IMG/VR virus record: IMGVR_UViG_3300046804_001068
Coordinates: 1 to 28,321 of that record
Reading direction: 5' to 3' (one strand)
Source: a virus
Length of the DNA: 28,321 bases
In this document: positions 9,511 through 16,195 of the stretch, piece by piece
Layout of the letters: each line of letters opens with the position of its first letter
Position numbering within the stretch: the first letter of the stretch is position 1
Position numbers and translations under genes: made by a program
The notes under the pieces: generated by a model
Told to the model about the DNA's origin: nothing
Seen by the model: only the letters and a program-made list of their open reading frames with translations
Database searches by the model: none

Positions 9511-9828
9511 ATGACTACGTTTACCACCACTATTGAACGCATGTACACCATGCCAACGCCAGAACCTAATTACGTTGTGAACCTACACTGGAAAGTGGTT
9601 GGCGTGGACGGTCAGTACACGGCTGAGATTGATGGCAATACGACGTTCAACTCGGCAGACCAAGAGGGTGCGTTTATTCCCTACGATCAGCTTACGCCTG
9701 AGATTGTCATCGGCTGGATTCCTGCCAACCAGATCGAAAGCGCACAAGCCTGTGTACAAGGCCAGATCGACAGCATGATCACCCCTCCCGTTTCCCCGCA
9801 AAACACACCGCTTCCTTGGGCAGCTTAA
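9511..9828 (+). CDS. Small conserved-type protein downstream of fibre
   Basis: A 105-residue protein with a strong AAGGAG ribosome-binding site at 9497-9502. It starts MTTFTTTIERMYTMPTPEPN and contains VVNLHWKVVGVDGQYTAEIDG followed by a loading of acidic and aromatic residues (FIPYDQLTPEIVIGWIP). It ends in a Pro-rich tail with PPVSPQNTPLPWAA. I recognise this layout from small proteins found next to fibre genes in aquatic phages, but no function is known. A fibre-assembly or virion accessory role is inferred only from position. It is not a membrane protein. Confidence 0.65.
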   Translation: MTTFTTTIERMYTMPTPEPNYVVNLHWKVVGVDGQYTAEIDGNTTFNSADQEGAFIPYDQLTPEIVIGWIPANQIESAQACVQGQIDSMITPPVSPQNTPLPWAA

Positions 9829-9830
9829 CC

Positions 9831-10004
9831 ATGAACCCTGTACAGATCAAATTAGAACTCACGCTTGATGAAGTCAATGCCTGCCTGACCGCGTTGGGTA
9901 ACCTGCCCTTTGTGCAAGTTAGTCCGTTGATTGAAAAGATCCGTGAGCAGACCGTTCCACAGCTTCCGGTTCCCGCGCCACAAGAGGTCAAAGCAGAATC
10001 ATGA
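9831..10004 (+). CDS. Small hypothetical protein (57 aa)
   Basis: It starts at ATG 9831, two bases after the upstream stop. An in-frame TTG at 9816 is less likely. The sequence is MNPVQIKLELTLDEVNACL, then two predicted helices (NACLTALGNL, VSPLIEKIREQ) and a Pro/Ala-rich tail. The pattern 'LTLDEVN..L.AL..LPF..V..LI.KI..Q' recurs in small phage proteins of unknown function next to lysis genes. It overlaps the next gene by 4 bases. No catalytic residues or membrane segment are visible. Confidence 0.55.
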   Translation: MNPVQIKLELTLDEVNACLTALGNLPFVQVSPLIEKIREQTVPQLPVPAPQEVKAES

Positions 10005-10198
10005 GCGAAGATCTGGACAAGCGTCTCTCGGTGCATGAGGCGATTTGCGCCCAGCGTTACGAGCAGATAGAAAAGCGCCTGGGCGACGGCAGCAGGCGTA
10101 TGCGCCACATTGAGTGGCTGCTGTACATCACGATTGCTGCTGTACTGCTTGGGCCAGGAGTCGCCGCGATGTTCGTTAAGAAATTGCTGGGTATCTGA
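10001..10198 (+). CDS. Small membrane protein, XhlA/holin-accessory-like
   Basis: This 65-residue protein has an N-terminal charged, probably cytoplasmic, helical part (residues 1-38, with heptad-like spacing) and a single C-terminal membrane segment (LLYITIAAVLLGPGVAAMF, about residues 40-60) followed by KK. That layout is like haemolysin XhlA-type lysis proteins, which work with a holin. The start is in an ATGA overlap with the preceding gene. A lysis role is inferred from topology and from the downstream holin and endolysin genes; sequence similarity was not tested. Confidence 0.55.
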   Translation: MSEDLDKRLSVHEAICAQRYEQIEKRLGDGSRRMRHIEWLLYITIAAVLLGPGVAAMFVKKLLGI

Positions 10199-10199
10199 C

Positions 10200-10316
10200 G
10201 TGGCTTGGTCAGACGTTCTAAAGGCGGTTATCCCCATCGTAGTAGCTGCGCTTGCGTGGTTGCTCGGGCAGGTGGATGGTACGAAGGGCAATGATTTAGA
10301 TAACAAAAAAGGATAA
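10200..10316 (+). CDS. Tiny membrane protein (38 aa), holin-like
   Basis: The frame starts with GTG at 10200, one base after the upstream stop. It encodes a near-continuous hydrophobic helix (VLKAVIPIVVAALAWLLGQV) and a short polar tail (DGTKGNDLDNKKG). I recall longer phage proteins beginning in the same way, with a coiled-coil extension; here only the first segment is present, so it may be a truncated relative. There is no strong ribosome-binding site, so translation probably depends on coupling to the upstream gene. A holin-like or regulatory membrane role is inferred. Confidence 0.5.
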   Translation: MAWSDVLKAVIPIVVAALAWLLGQVDGTKGNDLDNKKG

Positions 10317-10322
10317 AACACG

Positions 10323-11876
10323 ATGCCTTATAGTTCAAAGCATGGCAAACAATACACGTTAGATCTCATAAACCGTATCAATCCTAAGACGGTTTTGGAT
10401 ATTGGCGCGGGAAGCGGAACTTATGCTGCTTATAAAAAACAAGGGCAGCATTGGACAGCTTTAGAGATATGGCAACCCAATATTGAACAATTTAATCTTA
10501 AACGCTTATATGACGAGGTTATTTGCGGAGACGCTAGAAACGTTGAATTTGGATCTTATGATTTAGTTATTCTTGGCGATATTCTTGAGCATATGTCTAA
10601 AGATGAGGCTAAAAGTCTTTTAGATAAATGTAAAAAATCAAAATACGTCATTGTTAGCATTCCCTTGGGTTATTACCCTCAAGACGAGTTTGAAGGAAAT
10701 CCATACGAAAAACACGTTACAGACAATTGGTCTCGCGATGACTTTATTGAATCTTTCGGTAAGCCCTGGAAGGAACATCAAGAAGGCGAGATTGGCGTTT
10801 TTGTCTACCGTCATTTGAAGATTTGCATCTACGCAATCTCTAAGAACGAAGAGCAATTTATTAAGCGGTGGTCAGATTCATGCAAGGATGCAGATCTTGT
10901 TTTGCTAGCTGATACAGGATCAACTGACAATACTGCCAACCTTGCTAGAGAATGCGGTGTAACGGTATACGATATATCTGTCAAACCCTGGCGTTTTGAT
11001 ATGGCACGAGACACTGCTTTATGCCTTATCCCTGGCGATTATGATGTTTGCGTTTCTTTAGATATTGATGAGGTCATGGAACCCGGCTGGCGTGAGCATA
11101 TTGAGCGCATATGGGAACCCGAGACAACAAGGCTCAGATACAAATTTGACTGGGGGCATAACATTCTTTTCTATTATGAAAAGATACATCACCGAGTTGG
11201 TTATCACTGGCATCATCCAGTACATGAATACCCAAGACCAGATCAGCGAACAAAAGAAATTTACGCGCATACTGATGAGCTTTTAGTTTCGCATCATCCA
11301 GACCCAACTAAAAGCCGTGGGCAATATTTAGACCTTTTGAGAATGGCTGTTAAAGAAGATCCGCGATGCCCGAGAAACGCTTTTTACTTTGCGCGAGAGC
11401 TTACGTTTTACGGTCTTTGGGATGAAGCAATACAGGCTTTGAATACTTATCTTGACATGCCAGAAGCGACATGGCCGAATGAGCGTTGCTATGCGATGCG
11501 GTTACTTGGCAAAGCCTATGACCACAAACAAAACGGATGGGAGGCGCTGAAATGGTACAGAATGGCGATTGCCGAAGCGCCAGGAACTAGAGAGCCCTGG
11601 GTAGATGCGGCGATGTCCTTTTACATGAAGTCAATGTGGCGCGAATGTTTACACGCGGCTACAATGGCGCTAGAGATCAAAGATAAGGAACTGGTTTACA
11701 CCTGTGATCCCGAAGTGTGGGGATCTAAGCCTTATGACTTAGCAGCAATCGCAGCCCATCACCTGGGGCTAAAAGACGAAGCGATACGATACGGGCAATC
11801 GGCGGTGGATCTATCGCCGGGTGATGAACGACTCGCTAGGAATCTTGAATATTATGGACTCGCAAACGCTGCTTAA
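10323..11876 (+). CDS. Fusion of SAM methyltransferase, GT2 glycosyltransferase and TPR repeats
   Basis: A 517-residue protein with an AAGGA site at 10309-10313. Residues 1-165 are a class I SAM-dependent methyltransferase, with VLDIGAGSG around Asp26-Gly32 and VILGDILEHM as the late motif. Residues 168-330 are a family-2 glycosyltransferase: IYAISKNEEQFIKRW, LLADTGSTDNT, and a DxD metal site at Asp247-Ile-Asp249. Residues from about 350 to the end are helical TPR-like repeats (NAFYFARELTFYGLWDEAI, LGKAYDHKQNGWEALKWY). Such enzymes modify glycans or decorate sugars; the acceptor here is unknown. The MTase half is distinctly AT-richer than the TPR half. It sits within the lysis region, unlike typical lysis genes. 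Confidence 0.82.
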   Translation: MPYSSKHGKQYTLDLINRINPKTVLDIGAGSGTYAAYKKQGQHWTALEIWQPNIEQFNLKRLYDEVICGDARNVEFGSYDLVILGDILEHMSKDEAKSLLDKCKKSKYVIVSIPLGYYPQDEFEGNPYEKHVTDNWSRDDFIESFGKPWKEHQEGEIGVFVYRHLKICIYAISKNEEQFIKRWSDSCKDADLVLLADTGSTDNTANLARECGVTVYDISVKPWRFDMARDTALCLIPGDYDVCVSLDIDEVMEPGWREHIERIWEPETTRLRYKFDWGHNILFYYEKIHHRVGYHWHHPVHEYPRPDQRTKEIYAHTDELLVSHHPDPTKSRGQYLDLLRMAVKEDPRCPRNAFYFARELTFYGLWDEAIQALNTYLDMPEATWPNERCYAMRLLGKAYDHKQNGWEALKWYRMAIAEAPGTREPWVDAAMSFYMKSMWRECLHAATMALEIKDKELVYTCDPEVWGSKPYDLAAIAAHHLGLKDEAIRYGQSAVDLSPGDERLARNLEYYGLANAA

Positions 11877-12087
11877 TATCGCTTTCGGTGTTCTCTCGGC
11901 TGCATTCGGTTGGTTCTTCCGTGTGGTTTGGGAAGCTCAACAAGAGTTGCAGCGCGATCTTAGGGACTTAGAAAAAGGCTTACCCCACGCCTATGTTCTA
12001 AAACCGGATTACGAAAAAGACATTAGCGACATAAAAAACATGCTTGCTAAGATCTTTGACAAGCTAGATCATAAGCAAGACAAGTGA
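11854..12087 (+). CDS. Small N-anchored coiled-coil membrane protein
   Basis: A 77-residue protein. ATG 11854 is chosen over the upstream GTG/ATG at 11821/11824, because the protein then begins directly with the membrane segment (LLNIAFGVLSAAFGWFFRVV). A charged coiled coil follows (ELQRDLRDLEKG, then DISDIKNMLAKIFDKLD). It overlaps the end of the fusion gene by 23 bases. The N-terminal anchor plus coiled coil resembles inner-membrane spanins or XhlA-like proteins. I recall close relatives in many phage genomes, ending in 'IKEML..IFDKLD.K.DK', without proven function. Confidence 0.6.
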   Translation: MDSQTLLNIAFGVLSAAFGWFFRVVWEAQQELQRDLRDLEKGLPHAYVLKPDYEKDISDIKNMLAKIFDKLDHKQDK

Positions 12088-12497
12088 TGGATGACAAAGC
12101 CCACGAAATCGCGTTATTAAAAGCTCAGGCAAGAATTAAACTTGAAGAGCTTAAAGCGCAGGATTCGGCTAAAGAAGTCGCTGGCAAAGCGATTGGCGAA
12201 GATGGTCTGCTTTACATCTTCCTCATCGTGTTAGTAGGTGTTGGCGCTTCACTTTTCCTTGAAGGCGAAAAAATTGCTGCTGTTATGGGTCTTTTGGGCG
12301 CTTCACTTACTGCTCTTATTCAAATGCTGAATGGGATAGCGGGAACGGCGGCTAAGCAGGAAAAACCTGAGTTTGAAGTTATTAAAGACTTGATTCACCG
12401 TCTTGATAAATTGGATCGAATCGAGCCTATGCAAGTAGACGTTCAAGGTTCCAAAGTCACAGTCAAAAAAGGTTCGGATCAAATTACAACATCATGA
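12087..12497 (+). CDS. Two-membrane-segment protein, holin-like
   Basis: The start is ATG 12087 in a TGATG overlap (a GTG at 12084 is possible), giving 136 residues. An N-terminal helical Lys/Ala/Glu-rich part is followed by two membrane segments, LLYIFLIVLVGVGASLFL and IAAVMGLLGASLTALIQML, separated by a short charged loop EGEKI. The C-terminus is polar. This is compatible with a holin with two helices or with an antiholin. It overlaps the next gene. Which of this protein and the following one is the actual holin cannot be told from sequence. Confidence 0.6.
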   Translation: MDDKAHEIALLKAQARIKLEELKAQDSAKEVAGKAIGEDGLLYIFLIVLVGVGASLFLEGEKIAAVMGLLGASLTALIQMLNGIAGTAAKQEKPEFEVIKDLIHRLDKLDRIEPMQVDVQGSKVTVKKGSDQITTS

Positions 12498-12976
12498 TGA
12501 CTTTGCTTTCATCCTTGCTTTCCTTCCTGGCCGGTGGCGTTCCCAGGTTGCTCGACATCTGGCAAGACTCAAAAGATAAGGCTCACGAGCTACAGCTTGC
12601 ACAAATGCAGATAGAGCGCGAGCTTGAGCTTGCAAAAGAAGGCTTTGCAGCTCAACAGCGGGTCGAGGAGATACGAACAGAGCAAGTGCAAATACAAGCG
12701 CAAGCAGACGAGATGAAAGCGCTCTACGCGCACGATATAGCCATTGGTGAGGGTGTATCTCAGTGGGTAAAGAATCTACGAGCTTTAGTTAGGCCCGTGA
12801 TTACTTATGGCATGTTTGGGCTACTGGTCTTTGTTGATGTTGCGGGTTTTTGGTATGCGTGGACAATGAATGTACCGTTTGACGAAATGCTGAATCAGCT
12901 TTGGGATGATGAGACGCAGCAGATCTGGGCTGCAATTATTTCATTTCATTTCGGAAGCCGCGCATTTGCAAAGTAA
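12494..12976 (+). CDS. Holin of the GTA three-TM type
   Basis: A 160-residue protein starting at ATG 12494 (second ATG at 12497) in an ATGA overlap. It has a short hydrophobic N-terminus (LLSSLLSFLAGGVPRLLDI), a long amphipathic charged helix (residues 22-85), then two C-terminal membrane segments around VRPVITYGMFGLLVFVDVAG and the segment ending AAIISFHFGSRAFAK. The ALVRPVITY...FHFGSR signature is what I associate with the holin family named for gene-transfer-agent release (GTA_holin_3TM). It is immediately upstream of the endolysin. Holins form membrane lesions that let the endolysin reach the cell wall. Confidence 0.72.
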   Translation: MMTLLSSLLSFLAGGVPRLLDIWQDSKDKAHELQLAQMQIERELELAKEGFAAQQRVEEIRTEQVQIQAQADEMKALYAHDIAIGEGVSQWVKNLRALVRPVITYGMFGLLVFVDVAGFWYAWTMNVPFDEMLNQLWDDETQQIWAAIISFHFGSRAFAK

Positions 12977-13439
12977 ATCTCTTGAGATGCTCAAGCATCA
13001 CGAGGGCGTAAGGCTTAAACCTTACCGTTGCCCTGCGAGACTGTGGACAATCGGCGTAGGCCACGTAATCGACCCATCACACATAAGGGTGAAGTTTGAA
13101 GAGAGACTCTCTTTACCGATCCCAAACGGATGGGATAGGACGCTCACAATGGCAGAGGTCGATGAGATACTTGCGGCGGATCTACAAGCATTTGAGGCTG
13201 GCGTACGCCGATTATGTCCTTTTGCTCTTACTCCTAATCGCCTTGATGCACTCACCAGCTTTGGGTTCAATGTTGGATTAGGAAACCTTCAAAGATCGAC
13301 GATCCGAATGCGGCATAACCGTGGTGACTATGCTGGAGCCGCGCAAGCCTTCATGATGTGGACAAAGGCGGCTGGCAAAGAGTTACCAGGATTAGTAAAG
13401 CGTAGGCGCGATGAGTCTATGCTTTATTTAACCGAATAA
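12966..13439 (+). CDS. Endolysin, GH24 (T4-type) lysozyme
   Basis: The 157-residue version starts at TTG 12966, backed by GGAAG at 12953-12957 eight bases upstream; it gives (M)QSKSLEMLKHHEG, the usual N-terminus of the family. ATG 12906/12909 (177 residues) and ATG 12987 (150 residues) are less likely. It carries the GH24 core EGVRLKPYRCP and LWTIGVGH. The catalytic triad is Glu13, Cys22 (in place of the T4 Asp) and Thr28, the E-C/D-T variant seen in P21-like enzymes. It cleaves the peptidoglycan beta-1,4 bond. There is no signal peptide, so release should depend on the holin. The gene overlaps the holin by 11 bases. Confidence 0.9.
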   Translation: MQSKSLEMLKHHEGVRLKPYRCPARLWTIGVGHVIDPSHIRVKFEERLSLPIPNGWDRTLTMAEVDEILAADLQAFEAGVRRLCPFALTPNRLDALTSFGFNVGLGNLQRSTIRMRHNRGDYAGAAQAFMMWTKAAGKELPGLVKRRRDESMLYLTE

Positions 13440-13792
13440 GAGCGTCTTTCACCATCTGGCCGACGCTCTCTCCGTGGTGTTTAGCTATCTGCTCAATGAG
13501 CGAAAGCCGCCGAGTCTTAGGCTTCGACAAAAGCCAGTGAGCCCAATCCTCGACGACCAGCGGCATAACTTTCTCATAAGCTGCCGCAATTTCCTGTCGA
13601 TCACTGCTCTTGACTTCCTTGATGGTCAAGATCCAGTTCTCCGAGACTCCACGCTCGAAATGCTTTATGTTTTTCGATGGTATCTTCGCACTCTGTGGAG
13701 GGCGGCTTCCAGCCGTACTGTCGCCAGATTTCTTCGACAGGCTTAAAGGTTCTGGGGGTTCTTTGCTCTGCAATCAGCTCTCTCCAGCTCAT
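13417..13792 (-). pseudogene. Last gene of recombination operon, split by a frameshift
   Basis: The minus-strand frame starts at ATG 13792 (MSWRELIAEQRTPRTFKPVEE) but drifts into an unrelated tail that stops at 13601. A second frame from about 13667 to the TAG at 13417 carries the natural continuation (HFERGVSENWILTIKEVKSS ... MVKDALIRLNKA). If one A is removed from the run of five A's in CGAAAAACAT (13661-13670 region), the frames join into a 124-residue protein (375 bases, an exact multiple of three). Third-position GC also switches frame at that point. This could be a real mutation, an assembly error, or programmed +1 shifting. The product is unknown; it begins 4 bases into the YqaJ gene's end and overlaps the endolysin gene by 23 bases. 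Confidence 0.6.
13439..13469. repeat. 8-bp inverted repeat between convergent operons
   Basis: AGAGCGTC (13439-13446) and GACGCTCT (13462-13469) are perfectly complementary, with a 15-base loop. The repeat lies just after the endolysin stop and inside the last codons of the minus-strand gene. On the plus strand no T-run follows; on the minus strand TTATT follows. It could be a weak bidirectional terminator between the converging operons, or just coding sequence by chance. Because minus-strand coding continues past it, a terminator role is doubtful. Confidence 0.35.
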
Positions 13793-14379
13793 CCTAATTT
13801 CCTTTGCATTGTGTCAACTTCTGCTAAAAAAGTCATTACGTCTTTCTCTAGGTCTTCGATGTCTTTGCGCTCTGGTTGAAAACGAACAACAAACAACTGG
13901 AGATGCTCGGGCAACCGTGGATCAAACGATACAAAGTCAACCCACTCTCTACCGGTACAGGCAAGCTGAGCAAGCATCTGGTTTTTGTGTTCAGAAGGTG
14001 GTTCGCCTTTCATCATCCAGCCTAAATGCGTGGATGTTTTTGGGCATTTGATTTCTAGTAATCCATCCGTCCAGACCAAACCATCAGGCGAAGCTGCAAA
14101 GTTTGGAATCGTCGGGTGATTGACAATGGCAATCTGCTCGACCCAAATGCCCGTTTTGATCTCATATGCGGCTCTTGCAAGCGGTTCGTTGGCCGTTCCC
14201 CACTCCATATAAGCGTTGGTGAAAGACTCGATTGGAGAGCCTGTAAGACGCTCTGTAATGATGTCGGCTATGTAGTCGGCTCGAGTTGCCGTACCTTTCT
14301 TTGCTCTAGCGGCGGAGACACGGGAAGCTGTCACCTTCCCGAGCCGAGCAAGTTTCCATTCCTCGGTTCCCTGCTCCAT
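13789..14379 (-). CDS. YqaJ-type exonuclease (lambda-exonuclease family)
   Basis: A 196-residue protein starting at ATG 14379 in a TGATG overlap with ssb. It starts MEQGTEEWKLARLGKVTAS, the family's signature N-terminus, and continues MEWGTANEPLAR. The PD-(D/E)xK active site is Asp99 (AASPDGLV), then Glu109 and Lys111 (LEIKCPK). Such enzymes degrade one strand from double-strand ends to give 3' overhangs for an annealing protein, here the ERF protein encoded in the same operon. It probably promotes phage recombination and concatemer repair. Confidence 0.88.
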   Translation of the reverse strand: MEQGTEEWKLARLGKVTASRVSAARAKKGTATRADYIADIITERLTGSPIESFTNAYMEWGTANEPLARAAYEIKTGIWVEQIAIVNHPTIPNFAASPDGLVWTDGLLEIKCPKTSTHLGWMMKGEPPSEHKNQMLAQLACTGREWVDFVSFDPRLPEHLQLFVVRFQPERKDIEDLEKDVMTFLAEVDTMQRKLG

Positions 14380-14750
14380 CAAAACGGTACCTCATCATCG
14401 TTGTCGACCTCGGCTTTGGGTCTGCCGCTCAACATCTGCATCTGATCGGCAACGATCTCGGTAGTGTACTTATCGTTGCCGTTTTTGTCTGTCCACTTTC
14501 GAGTTTCGATCCTTCCCTCGACGTAGACTTGAGACCCTTTCTTTACATATTTATCGACGATCTCGGCCAGCTTTCCCCAAAAGACAATGCGATGCCATTC
14601 TGTCTTTTCCTGGCGTGTACCGTCTTGTTGCTTCCAAGAATGTTTTGTTGCTAACACCAGGGTACAAACCGCAACTCCAGCATCCGTGTATTTGGTCTCT
14701 GGATCTTTACCAGCGTTACCAATCACTATTGCTTTATTTACTGAACCCAT
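14379..14750 (-). CDS. ssb: Single-stranded DNA-binding protein
   Basis: A 123-residue SSB with an OB-fold pattern: MGSVNKAIVIGNAGKDPETK, then ATKHSW, WHRIVFWGKLAEIVDKYVKKG, and VEGRIETRKW. It ends in the acidic tail DNDDEVPF, the conserved type of C-terminal tip used to recruit partner proteins. It starts at ATG 14750, overlapping the end of the YbcO-like gene by 13 bases. It binds single strands produced during resection and replication, between the exonuclease and annealing functions of this operon. Confidence 0.93.
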   Translation of the reverse strand: MGSVNKAIVIGNAGKDPETKYTDAGVAVCTLVLATKHSWKQQDGTRQEKTEWHRIVFWGKLAEIVDKYVKKGSQVYVEGRIETRKWTDKNGNDKYTTEIVADQMQMLSGRPKAEVDNDDEVPF

Positions 14751-15025
14751 AACTTTCCTCTTTCAAATAAGTAACCGATTGTTTTGCGGTGGGCTTCTTC
14801 CCACATCGCTTCTTTCTCTTGTTTGTTCATACGATGCCCTTGGTCTATAGCCATGTGACACCGATAACACAGGGCGGCAATCCTGTAGTCATGAGCCTTT
14901 ATCCCTTTACCTTTCCCGTCGCGTAGCTGGTTGCTGTGCGCGGCAACGACGGTGCCATCTTCCGCACCACACAAAACACACTCAAACTCACGAACTGTTT
15001 CTAGCAGTTTTTGGTTTCTATACAA
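14738..15025 (-). CDS. YbcO-like (DUF1364) HNH-type nuclease
   Basis: A 95-residue protein starting at TTG 15025. It is the only usable upstream start because a stop lies just before it, and it is backed by GGAG about seven bases upstream. The order CVLCGAEDGTVVAAHSNQL, GKGKGIKAHDYRIAALCYRCH, then DQGHR fits the DUF1364/YbcO zinc-dependent nuclease pattern: paired Cys, an AHS motif, and CYRCHMAIDQG. These small phage nucleases are found in lambdoid recombination regions. It is located between ssb and the small unknown genes, which suggests recombination-associated strand cleavage. The exact substrate is not known. Confidence 0.7.
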   Translation of the reverse strand: MYRNQKLLETVREFECVLCGAEDGTVVAAHSNQLRDGKGKGIKAHDYRIAALCYRCHMAIDQGHRMNKQEKEAMWEEAHRKTIGYLFERGKLWVQ

Positions 15026-15332
15026 GTTTCATCTCCGCTCTGTTAGACGCTTCCTGAGACCTCCAGACCTCGATGTGAGCTTGGGCTGAGATCATCTTCC
15101 ATCTTAGAGCTTCTTCTTGTTCCACAGCCTTTTTAAGCTCTTTTAAAAGCTCTTGGTAATCCTCATGAGCGTAAGCATCACGCTCTTGAGCCGCAACTGA
15201 TCCTTCCATGTCTTGCATCAGGAGAGCTTTCTTTACCTTGCGGAATTCCTCAAGATAAACGCGCTCTGCTTTTGCTTTTGCAATCAGCTCGGAGTGCTTG
15301 TAGATAAATTCAACGGCTTTGTTCGGAGTCAT
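15018..15332 (-). CDS. Conserved-type small helical protein
   Basis: A 104-residue, highly charged and probably all-helical protein. The pattern AYAHEDYQELLKELKKAVEQEEAL, then RWKMISAQAHIEVWRSQEASN, is one I recognise in phage recombination clusters, always without assigned function. ATG at 15332 overlaps the previous gene by 23 bases; the stop is at 15018. Its constant company with SSB/Erf/exonuclease genes suggests a recombination-accessory role, but nothing in the sequence shows activity. Confidence 0.65.
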   Translation of the reverse strand: MTPNKAVEFIYKHSELIAKAKAERVYLEEFRKVKKALLMQDMEGSVAAQERDAYAHEDYQELLKELKKAVEQEEALRWKMISAQAHIEVWRSQEASNRAEMKLV

Positions 15333-15519
15333 ATTTGGCTTTTTGCTTCATCATTTCTTGCGCTACAAAATAAGCAGTTTCCGCTGCGTCCTCATAAATT
15401 TTTTCCAACTGTGGATCTTCGCCAAGACCTCCTTCGTTATACAAATCAACTGAGTTTTTGAAAGTTGCAATAAGAGCTTGACTGGCAAAATAATCAAGCA
15501 ATTTTATGTTCTTTATCAT
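15310..15519 (-). CDS. Small hypothetical phage protein
   Basis: This 69-residue protein begins at ATG 15519 in an ATGA overlap with the ERF gene. It reads IKLLDYFASQALIATFKN, then acidic DPQLEKIYEDAAETAYFVAQ. The 'DYFA.QAL' N-terminus and the 'ET AY..A..M' C-terminus recur in small phage proteins whose function is unknown. It is predicted helical and not membrane-bound. It sits between the annealing protein and the other small operon members. Confidence 0.55.
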   Translation of the reverse strand: MIKNIKLLDYFASQALIATFKNSVDLYNEGGLGEDPQLEKIYEDAAETAYFVAQEMMKQKAKYDSEQSR

Positions 15520-16115
15520 TTAATCCCCAATGCTGTTTTGCGTTGATCTTTAGCGGCCACAATTGCTTTCTGTAATTCAGGCTGGCCTTTGTATTCCGTG
15601 TGTAACGCCTCATAGACTTCCCTCAGCGTTTCTTTTGTCGCTCCGGCTATCAGCATCAGCTTATCGGTAAATTCTGGCGTATGCGCTTTTACTTCGTGCG
15701 TAGTTGCGTCAGCGTCGTTATCGCCTTCTGTTGGTATGCAGAACGCTTGAAAAGCTGCGTACTTGTAAGCTGCTGACATAGCCTTATTCGTTGCTTTATC
15801 GCCGCTATCCATTGCTTCACCAAAGGTCTTAACTGTGTGTTTGGTTCCGTCATGCGACGAGACAAAATCAAACTCAACCTCAACCACGACATAGAACAGC
15901 GAAGATCCGCTTTTTCCCATGCGCTCGCTAACCTCACGGCTAATCACGCGAGGCAGGATTACAAGACCGTGCTTGCTAATGATCGGAGCAAGCGCGTTGT
16001 AGACATCATCTATCCCGCGAAACCCGTATCCCTGCTGAGTGTTTCTGCGGTCTTTAGCGATACCTTGCTGGCAAAGGTCAGCAGATACTTTAGCGATTAA
16101 GTTGTAGACGTTCAT
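15516..16115 (-). CDS. ERF-family single-strand annealing protein
   Basis: A 199-residue protein; the start is ATG 16115, with GAGG just upstream (from position 16125) and six bases of spacing. Longer readings with a start at 16181 are less likely. It shows ERF-type features: YNLIAKVSADLCQQGIAK, YGFRGIDDVYNALAPIISKH, then EAMDSGDKATNKAMSAAYKY and a polar C-terminus. ERF proteins anneal complementary single strands in phages such as P22 and act with an exonuclease; a YqaJ exonuclease is downstream. It is preceded by two bases after a tiny membrane-peptide gene, so translation may be coupled to it. Confidence 0.88.
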   Translation of the reverse strand: MNVYNLIAKVSADLCQQGIAKDRRNTQQGYGFRGIDDVYNALAPIISKHGLVILPRVISREVSERMGKSGSSLFYVVVEVEFDFVSSHDGTKHTVKTFGEAMDSGDKATNKAMSAAYKYAAFQAFCIPTEGDNDADATTHEVKAHTPEFTDKLMLIAGATKETLREVYEALHTEYKGQPELQKAIVAAKDQRKTALGIK

Positions 16116-16117
16116 AG

Positions 16118-16195
16118 TTACCTCACGAACAGGAACAGCAGGAACCCGTAAAACATCCCTAACGCTACGAAAGCTATCCATTCTATTTTCCTCAT
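16118..16195 (-). CDS. 25-residue membrane peptide leading the recombination operon
   Basis: This very short frame starts at ATG 16195 with a perfect GGAG six bases upstream (complement of 16202-16205) and ends in TAA at 16118-16120. It begins MRKIEW and then has a hydrophobic run (about residues 6-24, IAFVALGMFYGFLLFLF) ending VR, that is, one membrane helix with a positive N-terminus. The stop lies two bases before the ERF start. It could be a real single-pass membrane peptide or a leader/coupling peptide. The strong ribosome-binding site argues it is translated. Confidence 0.6.
   Translation of the reverse strand: MRKIEWIAFVALGMFYGFLLFLFVR

Noticed and set aside
9779-10321. 180-residue minus-strand frame under the small lysis genes
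   Set aside because: It lies opposite four overlapping plus-strand genes with good starts, and the product lacks any family signature.
11821-11853. Longer start for the 77-residue coiled-coil gene (GTG 11821 or ATG 11824)
   Set aside because: The extra residues would precede the membrane segment and read through the frame of the fusion gene without support from a better ribosome-binding site.
12906-12965. Upstream ATG starts (12906/12909) for the endolysin
   Set aside because: They would add a basic stretch encoded in the holin's frame and have no ribosome-binding site; TTG 12966 has GGAAG and gives the normal family N-terminus.
13439-13469. Inverted repeat as a firm bidirectional terminator
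   Set aside because: No U-tract follows on the plus strand, and the minus-strand gene continues past it; kept only as a weak repeat.
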